From: Lunularia cruciata
Taxonomy: Eukaryota > Streptophyta > Marchantiopsida > Lunulariales > Lunulariaceae
DNA length: 64,000 nt
Assembly: GCA_948567375.1 (NCBI GenBank)
Contig: OX419759.1
Span: 44,792,593 to 44,856,592, forward strand
Reading direction: 5' to 3'
Part shown: one piece after another, positions 44,868-57,330 of the stretch
How positions within the stretch are numbered: the stretch's first letter is position 1
Layout: every line of letters begins with the position of its first letter
Position numbers and translations under genes: made by a program
Notes under the pieces: generated by a model
The model's database searches: none
Told to the model about the DNA's origin: nothing
What the model saw: the letters and a program-made list of their open reading frames with translations, nothing else

Positions 44868-45180
44868 CTATAGGGAACTAGAATCTTGGTAGGATTTCAA
44901 AGAGAATGAGGACCACAATGCATAACCCTTGTAACACATTATGGCAAATAGAGACCCTCCCAATAGATCCTCTTCTTGTTTGCACTTGGTTGATATCAAT
45001 TGTGAGAACCGTCCTATAACAATATGATGTTTGTACAATATAGGTGCCTTGATATCATATAAAGTGCAAACAAAGGGGATCAAGGAGGGTATTTGATATG
45101 TACTTGAGCAAAGAGATCAAAGTAAGAGATTACAAGAGATGATATTAAAGTCATTGGAGATATGAACTTGGACCATCATT
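44868..45180 (-). pseudogene. LINE-like reverse transcriptase relic 1, downstream part
   Basis: On the minus strand, MMVQVHISNDFNIIS near 45,130-45,172 fits RT motif A (QVD..NAFN type, with the catalytic Asp as His). KQEEDLLGGSLFAI near 44,940-44,985 fits the motif B area (QGDPLGG.LFA type). It is cut at 45,180 by chromovirus E and continues upstream at 51,728-51,885. The exact RT class is uncertain; non-LTR is my best guess. Confidence 0.6.
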
Positions 45181-45682
45181 GTAAAAGATTAAGACCAAGG
45201 AGAGAAATAGGGGAATGGAAGACCGGAGTGGGAGATCACATTGGGACACTTGAATGAGTGAAACTCCAAATACCCAGCATGAGCTTGGGCTTTGGTGTTA
45301 ATAGGGAGAATATAAGGTTCTTGAGAAGCTTCTCAAAAAGCTTCCAAAAGCTGCCTTTTTGGAGTGCAAGCCAAGTTAACTGTGAATCTTCTCAAGAAGC
45401 TTCTTTCTAGAAACCGTCTACTTGGCATGCAAGCTAAGCTAAATGGAAGCTTCCCAAGAAGTTTCATTCTAGAAGCTACCTATTTAAGGGTGCAAGCTAA
45501 GCTAGTAGAGAAGCTTCCCAAGAAGCTTTCTCTTCAAAGTTACCACTTGGCATGCATATTATCCAATACTTGGGAGGTACCAAGTAGCTTCTTAAGTACT
45601 TCTAGAATATTTTATGCTAATTTGGCCTATTTTCTACTTTGTTAGCCTTGACTAACTTGTTGGTAAACTCCATATTGTTATA
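45181..45682 (-). repeat. LTR of chromovirus E (left)
   Basis: Begins TGTAAAAGATT right at the break in the RT relic and ends TTGTTATA, which aligns with the TTGCTACA end of the right LTR at 51,727. Shared inner block: CCACTTGGCATGCA, GGTACCAAGTAG, TAGCCTTGACTAACTTGTTG. It contains three units of an about 64-bp repeat (45,372-45,560; AAGCTTCCCAAGAAGCTTTC-like). Confidence 0.75.
45372..45560. repeat. About 64-bp tandem repeat in the E LTR
   Basis: Three units with AAGCTTC.CAAGAAG.TTC, TCTAGAA.C and TGCAAGCTAAGCTA. The AAGCTTC..GAAGCTT parts are themselves inverted repeats. Confidence 0.75.
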
Positions 45683-45989
45683 TATTCTCCCACCGCTAGT
45701 TGATGATATCCTTAGAAGCTTTAAACTCTTGGATGGTCATTTGTGCATTCTAGAGATGAGAAAGAGGCTCCCAGCGGCATTATGAAGGAGATACCCTTTC
45801 AAGAGGACTTTGTACTTTGTATATTGTTGGAAACCTCATTGAATGTGGCAAAGCGCAAGGATACAATCAACTTCATACTCCTCATGATCATTGATATGGA
45901 CAGGAGGAAGAAGATGTTGGACACAAGAGGAAACAGAAGATGGATTAAAAACAAAGGTTTTCAACTTGGAAACATGAAAGATAGAGTGG

Positions 45990-48395
45990 ATGTGCATATG
46001 ACAGGGCAAGGCAAGTCAATGAGCAATAAGAGAAATGATTTGTGTGACATCAAAAGTTCCTATCCAATTAGGAGCAAGTTTATAGACTTGGGTATCAAGT
46101 AGAAGGGGGATGTTACTAGAGGAGAGCATGACCCTATCACCAAGTTGAAAGGTGAGATCAGAACATGATGAGCCGCATATTATTTCTGATGATTTTGAAC
46201 AAGAAGGAGATGAGATTTGGCGTGTTGGAGGGATTGGGATATGGTGGTCAAGAAGGTGGAAGTATGAGGAACATGAGATGGAAAGAGCAAGAAAGGAATC
46301 TGGAACAAGTAGGTCTTGGCTAAAATTAAGGAAGAAAGGAGAGAATCTACTGTTTACTTGTTTGGAGTTATTGTATGCAAACTCAACAACTACAAGACAT
46401 TCATTCAAGTTGGTAGGGTGAACATTGATAAAGGCACAAAGAATATCCTCCAAGGTGCAATTTGAAAATTTGCTTTGTCCATCAATTTGAGGATGATAGA
46501 CCGTGGATAAAGCAAGCTTGGTGCCGAGTATTTGGAAGAGTGTTTGCCAAAATTTTCTAGTGAATTGAGGATCTCAGTTGGAGATGAGTACACAAGGCAT
46601 CCCATGATGCTTGAAGACATTGTCAAAGTAGATGTTTATCAATGGTGGAGCATCCATGGTATCAAAGGTTGGTGCCAAATGGATTTACTTACTAAGCTTA
46701 TCCACAAACATCACAATTTTTATGTGACCTTGCTTTGTCTTGGGCAAGGTCATTATGAGATCTAAACTCACATGTTCCTTTTGAGCAGAGAGTGGTTGAA
46801 GGAGTCCACTTGGTTTCTGGTTGTTGGTCTTGCTGCATTGGAACTCTCACAAGATTGGACTAACTCTCAAACATCTTGTGCCATGTTGGACACCACCATT
46901 GATGTTGGAAGGTACCCAAGGTCTTGTCCACACCTTTGTGACCAACAATTGGTTAGTCATGGGCTTCTTGAAGGCACACAAGTCGGAGATCATCCTTGGC
47001 TGGAACATAGATCCAAATCTCACAAAATAGAAGGCCTTCCTTGAAGAAGAAGGTGTTGTAATCCTTGTCACATGCTACAAAATGACCGTGTACCATCTAA
47101 AGGAAAGGATCTGGTTGTAAAGCTATCATAACTTAATTTAGACTTTGGAGTCAATTGACATTGTCATAATTGTTGCCATGATGAGAGTAACAAACTTCAA
47201 ATCAGGTCTTTGTGATAGGGCATTGGGATAAAATTTAACCAACTGGGTTTATACTCACGTTTGATGTCAAACTATTGTATTTGTTCTTCCCATCAATGAT
47301 GTCTACTCTTCTTGTGTTTCAAATGTAACATCTACAACAAAAGTTTGTGATTGGTTTGCATGATCACTTTTTTTCCCAAGAGATAATGCCTCCATACCTT
47401 GGTGGCATATACCATTGTTAGTTGTTCTTGATCTCAAGCAAAGTAATTCCTTTCTATGGTGTTTAGTCGGTGAGACACAAAGGCAATGGAATGTAATCCA
47501 TCTGTGAATTCTTGCTACAACATGGCTCCAATCACAAAGTTAATAGAATTGAACAATCACACGAGATAGTTGAGGGTCATATGGTTGAAGAATGGGTCTT
47601 GAAGATACCATATGTTTCAGCTTCTAAAATGCTTCTTTGTGCTTGGTGGTCCATGAAAGCTCAAGTTCTTCTCCAAGAGGTTGATCAATGGTGTGACCAC
47701 ATGAGCATAGTAGTGGATGAACCGTTGGTAAAAACTTGCCAATCCATTACATTTCTATACTTGTATAGCACCCTTTGAAGTAGGCCAATCAATAATGGCC
47801 TTGATTTTCTCCTCTTCTATCTTGATCCTCTCTGATGAGATCTTGTGACCCAAGAAGGTAACTTTGATCTACCAAAAGGTACACTTTGACTTCTTGCAGT
47901 AAAACTTCCACTAATGTAGTCTTCTTAGGACTACTCATACATGATTTTCATGTTATGCCTTTGACTTGCTATAAATTAAAATACCATTCAATAACACCAC
48001 CACGTACCAATCCAATAGCCCACTAGCATCCAATGCATCTGATCTATGAAGACTACTAGAGCATTAGTGAGCCCAAAAGGCAAAACTCTCCCCTCAAAGT
48101 ACCCATACCTTGAACAAAAGGTAATCTTTTGCCCATATTCTCTCAATAGGAATTTTCCAATAGCCTCTTTGGAGATCCAACTTGGAAAAGTATCATGCTC
48201 CACTCAATTGATTGAGCAAGTCATCAATTCACCGCAAGGGATATGCATTCTTCATTATTTGTTTATTGAGGCCACCATAATTAATACAAAAGCAAAGTCC
48301 TCTATCCTTCTTTGGAACAAATAGTACCAATGCTTCCCAAGAAGATATACTATGTCATATGAAATCCTTCTCCAACAACTCTATCATTGTTGTTC
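45990..48395 (-). pseudogene. Chromovirus E: integrase, RNase H and RT
   Basis: Reading leftwards on the minus strand. RT near 47,980-48,390 (EALVLFVPKK, CINYGGLNKQ-like pieces, then YGYFEGRVLPFGLTNALVVF in 47,988-48,203). RNase H near 47,250-47,700. Integrase near 46,020-47,060; its end 46,016-46,453 is open for 145 aa, with HPTNLNECLVVVEFAYNNSK, DLTFQLGDRVMLSS and LAPNWIGTFDV (GPY/F-like). No chromodomain is evident after it. The RT is cut at 48,395 by a solo C LTR and continues at 49,850. Several stops. Confidence 0.88.
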
Positions 48396-49849
48396 TATAA
48401 CACCCATTTGTGCATGTGTATGATATTGTGAGATTTAATTTGGTATTACAAGTACTTGAGAGATATTATTTATATAGAGATAAATGATGGTTCTACCTTA
48501 GTCATGATTAGCTAAAGTTAATCATAGCTAAGATAGAGAGGACCTTACTTTAGAGGAAGTGGAAAAGAAGAGCATCATTATTTTGGATTCTAGTGTATTG
48601 ACTTGGTATTATTTTTAGATGTTTGGCTATGAAGAAAGAATTGAGGACTCCCACAAGCCTTTTGTTTTGGATTCTTCTATAGTCCAAGGATAGCTCATGT
48701 GAAGGATTCATTGACTTAGTGGTTGGGTCAAGATAAGACCACATGCTTAGGAGAATATTCCCATGAGTATAGATATTCCATTAGCTTTTTGACTTTATTT
48801 GACTTTTATCCTAGTAATTGCAATATCAAGAGCTAGCCATATGATCTAGATGTGAAACTTGGTTTGGTAACATATGGAATGATGTTATATATGATGGTCA
48901 AAAAAGATCAGATAGGAGTATCACCAAAATAGTAATTCTATTAATAGTGCAAAAACCAAAATAGACTTGAAAACCTTAGAACCAAAAGCTAAACATGTGA
49001 TTTAAAGGTGAGAATTGGTTTGGTAACATCTGGAAGGATGTTACACATAAATCACTAAATAGATCAGAAAGAGGTATCACCAAAAGGGGACTTCTACCAA
49101 TAGAGTAAGAACCAAAATATGCTTGAAATCTTTCAAGGCAATTTTGGAGGCCTAAATAGATGAATTAGGCCTAAAAAATGTGCAGAATCCCCCCCCCCCC
49201 TTCCCTAAAAGAAGAGAGGTCAGCCTTCTCTCTTCCCTGGTTTTTCTTGTTGAGAGCTTTCCAATGGTACCTCACCCACAAGATTCTGAGATTCCTACAA
49301 GAAGATTCCCTAAAAGATTCCCTCCGGTCAAAGCATGTTTGACCAACCAGATAGGACCAGGACCAACTTGTCACCCATCCAAGTAAGTAATCCAAGGGTG
49401 GAGCTTGCTGGTATGTCACCTATTTGTGCGTCTAATCCTATGGTGGAGCTTCCTTGGAGGAGATCCTCTTTGTCTATATAATAAAGAGAATGTGCTCCTT
49501 TGGAGCATCGGAGGTTTGAGTGTAAAATTTTATGTTTCTCATGGTGTGTCTCTCTTTAGGTCTCCTATCCTTGGAGTATTATAGTAACTTGAGTTACTCC
49601 AATAATTAGTAACTTTGGTGCGTAACTATTTCACAAGCATATAAACTAGGGGTGAGGAGGTACTCAACATGTTTTCATTTGCAACTATCTCTCTCTCTCT
49701 CATTGAGTTCTCTAGTGAATAATTTATTGAGTCTTGGAGTGTTAACGTTGGAGGAGAATGATGGAATTGGAGTTCTTTGCATTCTTAGTCCATGGTGTGC
49801 TACCCTAATAGCCATCAGAGGTTCATCTTGAGTGAGAGACAAGCTCACA
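48396..49849 (+). repeat. Family C solo LTR interrupted by a family D solo LTR
   Basis: 48,396-48,817 and 49,583-49,849 align with the two parts of the 679-bp C LTR. It is flanked by GTTC (48,392-48,395) and GTTT (49,850-49,853), a 4-bp duplication with one C-to-T change, and lies in the pol of chromovirus E. Confidence 0.9.
48818..49582 (+). repeat. Family D solo LTR nested in the C LTR
   Basis: About 765 bp, in the reverse direction to the other D LTRs (TATATAATAAAGAGAA, GTGCTCCTTTGGAGCATCGG). GTAA flanks it on both sides (48,814-48,817 and 49,583-49,586). It contains a run of 12-13 C near 49,190-49,202. Confidence 0.85.
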
Positions 49850-51460
49850 GTTTGAAGTTCATCCAAGTTCTTTGGTGTGAGCAGATAGATTAGTACACTC
49901 ACTAGAGTACTTCTTGGCAATAACTCAATCTTGAAGGGAATACCACAATCAAAAGGTAATCTTTTTGGTAGATCATCCGGAAATACATCTAAAAATTTTG
50001 GACTATTTGATCAACCATTGCTTGATGAGGCTTTTGGTCCTCCTTAAATCCTCCATGCGCAATCAACTTGATCCACACCACAAAAATAGACTCATCTTCC
50101 TCCAAAGCTTATTCTATAGTTGCTTTATTGATAAACTTCTTATCTTGGGATTGACTATTCTTAGGTGTCTTACTCAAAGGCACCAACATCCTAATTTGCA
50201 ATTTCTACCTTGGTGTTGTACTTGAATTTGTCGTTGGTTCCAATCAAATTGAACTTTATGATATTCAAGCCAAGGTAGACCTAGAATGAAATCATAGTGC
50301 CACTACAAACCTCATACACTCTAAATACTCCTTCCCAATCTTGAATGTAACAAGATGTGAGGTACGGAAAGCCAAACTCTTTCTACTATCCGCCATCATC
50401 AATCTACTTCCAATTACTGGCTTGATAGGAATACTTAATTCCTTTGCTAATTGCATAAACATGCAATTCTTTGAACAACCAAAATCCTACAACCATGATA
50501 AAATATCATACCTTGCAAGTGAAGCAAACTTGCATAGGTCAAGCCTTCAATCTTGTTGAAACTAATCAAGTTCTCAATAGGTGGTTTGAAATCTCCTATT
50601 AAGATTCCTCCTTTCCTTGATCATTCTTCTCCACAAACTCCATTTGGGCAATTTTTTCAAGTTGCACATTCTTGAGTGGACATTCAACAATGCAATGTCC
50701 AATTTGGCAAGAATAAAAGAAATCACCATTTTATCATAATCTTTTTCAATCTACTATACCAAGTGGTCTTTGTTGGATAGCATCAATCTCCATTGCTGCC
50801 GGCTCCTCCACTCTCGTGTAATGTGTGTGTAGATTTTGTGAAGATTGAGATCAATAACAAGTTGTCACAACCAAGGAGTCAAAGCATTCAACCAATTGCA
50901 TGACTTCCTCCAAGTGTTTTGGCTCTTGTATAGTCACTTCCAATTTGGTTTGTGATCTTAAGCCCCTCACAAATCAATCCAGAGCTTCACCATCCAATAT
51001 ACCTTGAATTTGCATAATGGTACTTTGGACTTGTATGATATAGCTTCTATGACATAACCAATCTACTTCAACTCTACCAACTTATCTAATGTGGCTCATG
51101 TAGCATTTATCACTTGCAATTGCCCAATTATTGCATTCTTGAATTCCTCCCATGTCAAGATTGGTGCAACAAACTACCACTTAGCTTGCTCCACTTAAAA
51201 CGAGCACCAGATTTTTTTTGTTCCATCCAATTGACTTGAAGCTAAAAGAATTTGTTTCATTTCATCTTGAAGATTTGTAGCCTCAAAATAATACTCACAA
51301 TCAAATATAAAATTCTCTACTACGTTGGAAAGATTCTTTTCTTCAAATACCTTGGGTTTTGGAAATTGGATTTGCTCTTCTTCTTCTCACAATGGTGCTC
51401 TCTCTACATGCTCTTATGATTGATGGTCTTTTTCTTCCAACAATTGATCAAGGTGTCATA
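49850..51460 (-). pseudogene. Chromovirus E: protease and gag
   Basis: Continues E upstream of the RT. The protease region is near 49,900-50,560. A zinc-knuckle remnant FYSCQIGHCIVECPLKN lies near 50,680-50,735, with one Cys missing. The gag capsid region is near 50,760-51,350. Numerous stops. The gag start is not clear. Confidence 0.7.
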
Positions 51461-51462
51461 AC

Positions 51463-51727
51463 AATGAAGCTATCTACTTGGGGTGCAAGCTTCCAAAGAA
51501 GCTTGCACCTAACTTCTTGGGAAGCTAGGTGTTGTGTTAAGCTAAGCTAGTTGTGAAGTTCCCTAAGAAGCTTCCTCCTAGAAGTCACCACTTGGCATGC
51601 ACGTTACCCAATACTTAGAAGGTACCAAGTAGTTTCTTAGATATTTCTAGAATATTCTAGGCTAATTTGGCATATTTGCTACTTTATTAGCCTTGACTAA
51701 CTTGTTGGTAAACTCCATATTGCTACA
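51463..51727 (-). repeat. LTR of chromovirus E (right, partial)
   Basis: Aligns with the right two-thirds of 45,181-45,682, ending TTGCTACA. The left-most part of the LTR is not recognisable here. AAGCTTC repeats are present (GCTTCCAAAGAAGCTTGCAC). Confidence 0.7.
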
Positions 51728-51885
51728 ACTACCCAATTTTAATGAATGTCCGAGGGTGCTTGTAATAATCATCTCACAACCTCTTGGAGTAACCAAAGCA
51801 AACTTATGGTGAAACAAGAAGGAAGAAAAAAATTTAGTGCAACTTTAAGCAAATAGTGCAAGAAAATAGATGCAAAAAATGATTG
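51728..51885 (-). pseudogene. LINE-like RT relic 1, upstream part
   Basis: Minus-strand pieces just upstream of motif A. The segment aligns with 52,125-52,270 of relic 2 (AAACAAGAAGGAAGAAAAA, TTTAAGCAAATAGT.CAAGAAA). It would join directly to 45,180, which shows that E inserted there. Confidence 0.6.
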
Positions 51886-52270
51886 TTAAGCCATGTAATG
51901 CACTATGGCAAATAGAGTCCTCCTTAATAGACTTGACATGTGCTGTTGGTTGAGGTCAACTATGAGAAATCTTCTATAATAGTATGGTGATTGTAGAATA
52001 GAGGTGTCTTTGTACCATAGAAAAGGTAAACAAAGAGGCTTTGATTTGTTGTTGAACAAAGAATTTAGAAACTAGATGAAAGATGATATTGAAGGTATTG
52101 GATACATCAACTTGGACCACCATCCAATCTGGATGTATGTCCAAGGATGCTTGAATGCATGCAATAATTGTCTCACAACCCCTTGTAGTAGCCACAACAA
52201 ATTGAGGAGGAGACAAGAAGGAAGAAAAAGGCTAGCACAATTTTAAGCAAATAGTACAAGAAATCAGATG
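51886..52270 (-). pseudogene. LINE-like RT relic 2
   Basis: A minus-strand frame at 51,974-52,216 reads SPPQFVVATTRGCETIIACI, then ASLDIHPDWMVVQVDVSNTF with motif A. The motif B area follows downstream, out of frame. It is a second copy in tandem with relic 1, and its relative position suggests an old duplication. Confidence 0.65.
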
Positions 52271-52795
52271 CAAACAAACATTTCAAATGGAGCACATCCT
52301 TGAGGTCTCTTTGGCAAGAGTGATGAGACAATAAGCTCCAAATATACAAGCTACTCCAAGGGCACTTGACAAAAGGAAATGTGCCAATAGAATGCAAAGA
52401 GAAGAGGAAAAACTAAATATGGAGCATTTAAGGAGAAGCAAGCTTGTAGATGCTCAAAAACTAGCCCAGGTTGCCTACTTGTTGAGAAACATAGAGAGTG
52501 GAGAAGAGCATGGACAATGTAGAACTTTGTCAATTGTAACTCCTCATTTGGCTGATAATCATGGAGGAAGGAAGGTCACCATAGGAGGGTGAATGTAGGG
52601 TATGTAAAGCTGATAAAGTCTTAGAGGAGAAGAGCATTGGTTGGGAGGGCGAGAGCGCTTGGGCTGCTTATTTGTATTCCCTACCTGACCTAACATCAAG
52701 GATCAACTGAGGTGACAATGCTTTTAGAGGTGGGGCGTGGGGCTATGGAGACTCTACAATTTGTCAAGCTATTTCCTAGGCCCTAATGGTCTACT

Positions 52796-53370
52796 GTAAT
52801 ACTCTCAGAACAAGAGAACTCTCCAAGAAAGATACAAGAGAGAAAACACAAGCTCACACTCAATACTCCGATGCTCCAAAGGAGCACCTTCTCTTTATTA
52901 TATAGCAAATAGGATCCTCTCAAAGAAAGCTCCACCCTTGGATCAGATACATGGACTGGTGACCTGTCAATAAGCTCCACCCTTAGATTAGTTGCCTAGA
53001 TGGGTGACATGTTGGTCCTTGAACTATCTCATTGGTCAAACAGGTTTGACCAAAGGGAATCTTCTATAGGAAGCTCAAAATCACATGAGTGAGATACCAT
53101 TGGAAAGCTCTCAATGAGATAACCCATGGGGAGGAGAAAGCAAGCCTTCTTAATTCAAAGGGGGATGAATCTTTCCATTTTGAGGCCTAATTCATCCATT
53201 TGGGCCTCCAAAATTGGCTCTAAAGTTTTAAAGCTATTTTTGGCTTTTGCTCTATTGGTAGAAGTACTCTTTTGGTGACACTTCTATTTGATCTATCTAA
53301 ATCATCATACACAACATCTTTCTAGATATTGCCAAGCCAATTTTCACCTCTAGATAATATATCTACCTAT
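52796..53370 (-). repeat. Family D LTR, copy at 53 kb
   Basis: Begins TGTAATACTCTCAGAAC and aligns along its length with 38,060-38,615. The reverse complement of 48,818-49,582 matches too. Confidence 0.8.
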
Positions 53371-54560
53371 TGGTACTACATGTAATCTTCATAGAAGGCT
53401 TCTCAATCTCCCTTCAAGAACCTATGAATCCTAGATGTAGGCTCTTGATGGCCCAAAGCGCCTCCATGGGCTAGAAGGAGTATTTTCTACTTGGGAAAAA
53501 ATGCCAATAATGTCCAAGTGGAGGCATATCTCTTGTGGTCATCAACCAAGATAACAAACAATAAGAGAGAAAGTGTGGATCTTACAAGGATGTAAAGGCA
53601 TAAGAATCATAATATACATCCACAATCATGACAAACTTGGTGGGAATGCTTTGATAGGGTCCAGAGAGTGTGTAACCAAGTATATGAGTCAAGGGAGCCT
53701 ATAAAGATACTAGTAGAGTATGAGGGAAGGGGGGAGATAAAGGTGGCCTTTGCTCATGTATGCAAACATTGGGCTGATCCTCACCTATGGACAATCCAAA
53801 CAAGATTGAGTAGGACATTGATGGGATGGAATATATGGATGTGTTGAGGGCCTAGGTGGAGGAGACTGATTGTGTGTGAGTGGTTAAATGGTGCTAAATG
53901 GCACTTAACGGTTGCTAAATGGTGATGCATCTTCCATAGGGGAGTCTCTTCATGCCGGATGCTCCATTGGTATAGGAGAAGTATATGACATGGGGATCAA
54001 GGTGAAACCATCTAAATAAACCTAAGCAATTGTGGGAATGTTGAAAAAGGTGATGCAAGGGTCAACCCCTTGCTCACACATATGGGGAATGGGTTGCTAG
54101 ATGAGGAGTGATGCCACAGATAGTCCCTCTATGGTCCCGTGCCAATGACAAAAATGGTGGTATTTGGAAATAAGCTATTGAAAATATACACCTCCAAAAC
54201 AATACACATGAAAGGCCATGACAAGAAAGTGAGACATAATAGACAAAAGTACCAACACAAGAAAGAAAAACAAGAACTAATAGAAAGCAAAGAAACAAAG
54301 GTCTACAAGAGGAGGACATATTTGCAACCATCCAAGATCCAGATGTGACCGCTTGTTCTTGATAGTAAGGCTCCGACCCCCAAACACATGCACATGTTGA
54401 TGATGTATGTGCTTGCAGAGTTGAAAGAGAGCTGTCTTTCTATAGGCTCCACCATGTGCAATACACGATTCCTTCTATATGTCACCTAGCTGGTACAAGA
54501 ACCAATTTGATACAAGAACCTTGTGATATAGGAATTTTCTAGTATAAGAGTTGTCCGATA
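53371..54560 (-). other. Decayed retroelement interior, class uncertain
   Basis: Weak minus-strand coding traces (GPYQSIPTKFVMIVDVYYDS near 53,610-53,670) could be a Ty1/copia integrase core start. The frame at 54,074-54,331 is not recognised. Possibly the interior of the family D element whose LTR is at 52,796. Confidence 0.3.
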
Positions 54561-54799
54561 GAAGAACTCATCAATGCCACACTCGTTTACAGGAACTTGA
54601 CAATGGTGAAATCTCTAAGCAAGATTCTAGTACAACACTACTTTCAACTGTTTGATTGTATAGATATTGTAGTTATCTGGATACTATCGGACATGATTCA
54701 GATCATGACTCAGATTGTTGGGCAATGCATGCACCCACTTTAGGGGGAGCTCGATAGAGTTTTACTGCTACAGCATTTAGATAAATCAATCAATCTAAG

Positions 54800-55200
54800 G
54801 AGGATATGAGCTAATCCGTGCTCTGCCTCTCCCTCGATACCACGAAAGGTACCTGGTTCTCCCTTGATAAACGCGTTGTTGGCACACACTTGGATAAACG
54901 TGCTCCGAGTTTCCAAAATTTTCTAATGCGTTTAAAGAGGTGTAGCCAGTAGCAGATGTCACTATAACATCAGTTGCTTCGAATCCAGGAACACGTTCAA
55001 ACTGCTTATACAAGTAGATCTCAAGTTTCCTGGGGATATTACAACTGTGAGTGTGGTGGTACCTGTCTGAATTCCTGTCGATTGTTTTCTGTTCATCTTG
55101 ATAAACGACTGAACAAAGAACTAGTGAGAGTAGCAGACCCGAATCTAACCTCCAATGCTTGTGCGGTAAGCAAGCAGGATCACGAAGGACAACACTATTA
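54800..55200 (+). repeat. Segmental duplicate of the lipase downstream flank
   Basis: Aligns with 58,540-59,030. Shared pieces: GCGTTTAAAGAGGTG, GTAGCAGAT, CATACAAGTAGATCTCAAGTT-like, TCTGTTCATCTTGATAAACGA, GAGA.TAGCAGA. No coding frame. It pairs with the lipase exon relic at 57,083-57,330 as remains of a duplicated gene. Confidence 0.75.
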
Positions 55201-57082
55201 CAAACGGACCAAATGTAAGAGTTACTTGTAAGTTTAAGAGGTTCTTTTTTTTGTTTAATGGTTTTGACAGACTATTATTCGCGTACTATTGTAGTGACCA
55301 ATTATTGTTAAGAGGAGGACCCAAGCTAAAGCTCATCCGCATTAACTCCAAACAACAATTTACTTAGTAGCAGATGAGAAAATGATGGTGTGTTGATAGA
55401 TTATAATAGTACTAATAACATCTGTAGTAAATTCTACCGAACCCGAATACCCGCCCTAGGTTGGAGGAGGACCTAGCTCCAGAATCCTCCAAAATTACTT
55501 CTTTATAATGGCAAGATCAATTCTGACTTGTCAAACTCTATCTTGGGAAAGATAGAGTCATGTTGAGTTCGTTTGTGAGGCAATGAAGCAGATTGGCGTT
55601 CTTCTTAGTTCCTATTCTTTAGGTCCTCCGCAATGTTCCAAGTAAACTTAAAAACTGGGTTGATTCGCATATTTCATATATGATTCGGTAAAGTCGTTAT
55701 GATTTTGATTTTATAATTTTACGCGGTTTTAAGTAACCGGGATTTCCGTAGCGATCTTCTCAATCACTACATTTAACGCTCATTGCGAGATCGATTCCGA
55801 AGCAAGACATTGTCAAAAGCGGAATGTCAGCTTTTTCTGCTATATCCTGATCGTAAGCTAGAGTTATCCTTACATACTGTGTATCTTGATAGTAAACTCT
55901 AATCCTGACAGGATCCTAACTTCTTTATGCTTCCCCGGAATGCATAAAATCTAGACATTGTCAAGTGCATACGATAGCATTTCAGTTCGTAATTCATACT
56001 CATCAATAAGATCCATCTTATTACAACCTGGTCGTCCAAGTTAATTCTGCATGGGTATCAGTTCAAGATTTCGAGGGACCGAATTATTTAATAAATTGTT
56101 TGAATTTTAAATTTGACTTATTTTGAAGTCAAAGAAAGTCTCAACAGACCGGATCTCGAGTAGATATGGTGTAACTGAGATCAAAAACTACAAGCTGCGT
56201 GTTCTCCTCTATATGCTTCATCCTGGCATTTGCTCTTTGCTTGTTAGTTCCAATTTTCTGTACTTTGTATTTTAAATTTGTTTATTTACTAGCAACCGAT
56301 ATTAAGGTATCTCGTAGATTAGAAGTGCCTAAGCACATAAAAATAGCTGAAGAGTTCAGTTATTTCAATGTGGTTCTTAGTTTGATAATAAATCATATTA
56401 CAACTCGAGCTTATGTGTATATACATTCGTACTCTCATGCGATCCAGTTATATATTTGCAGCGAGGTGGTTTTGACCATATTGGTGATCAGCATATAGAT
56501 TGATGAATTGAGATAGCTTTATCATTGATGAAGCTAGCTTTGGCTGTATTTGGAGTCCATGAGTCAATACAGAACAAGGAGGTCAGTCTCTGGGTAGAGA
56601 AACGTGTTGTGAGCTAAACATGGCAACTACCATGGTGATATCCCGAAACTAAATCCGAGTCTTAGATAGTTTCCCAGATCAACTTTCGGATCGTGCATCC
56701 GAGAGATGCATATAGTCTTAATTCTGAATTCATAACTTGCGTACCTAGGATTCATTGTAACTTTATTTTAGCTAACGAAGTACCAGCTGATTGATGATAC
56801 ATATAGATGTAAATTTAGCTAGAACATTGACTGATATTATGTACAAATGCAGATTTAGCTTCGGTATTTAATGTCCGCTTTCCTTTCTAATGTGCTAATC
56901 ACATAAAATTTGTGTATTATACTTCACACCAAAAGAAGCATGAATTAGTCAGCAAGTAATTCACAATTATGAAATTAATTTCTAAAAACATTAAATTTCC
57001 ACCAATTCCACTCAGTATATAAAATGTGACCTACATAGAAACTAATTTATGAATAGTATCTTACTTACCTGATAAACTGTGG
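55201..57082. other. AT-rich stretch, no gene recognised
   Basis: The frame at 56,199-56,498 is hydrophobic but matches nothing I know, so I do not call it. By position the interior of the lost lipase copy would be here, but it is not recognisable. Confidence 0.35.
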
Positions 57083-57330
57083 CATTGAGCTAAAAGTTGG
57101 ATTACGTTCTTACAGTTCTGCTCATCCAAAGCATCCAAGTCTAACTAGAGTGATCTGTCATCGATAATCTTCGTAGTAAACTATTGGGATATTTGTGAAA
57201 AATATAACATTGAAGTATAAAAAGCAACACACTTTTAAACGCTAAATTACACCAGTTTGGAGCAATCATCTTGTGGAGTTTTGAGTTGAAGCATAGAGTT
57301 AGTTTCATTTGTTAAATAAAAAATAACTCA
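57083..57330 (-). pseudogene. First-exon relic of a class 3 lipase
   Basis: Aligns with 61,150-61,530, the first exon and upstream part of the lipase gene (shared: TTACTTACCT.ATAAA, AAGGTTGGAT.AC.TTCTTA-like, GTATTTGTGAAA, ACTCAAATCT..ATCTC). About 100 bp, coding for the AISGWTFLEAAAAT region, is deleted, and the start region is changed. No other exon of this copy is visible. Confidence 0.8.

Noticed and set aside
49190-49202. Poly-C run as a regulatory element
   Set aside because: Single homopolymer in a solo LTR; more likely slippage or a sequencing problem.
56199-56498. 99-aa hydrophobic frame as a gene
   Set aside because: AT-rich region where hydrophobic codons arise by chance; no homologue or splice support.
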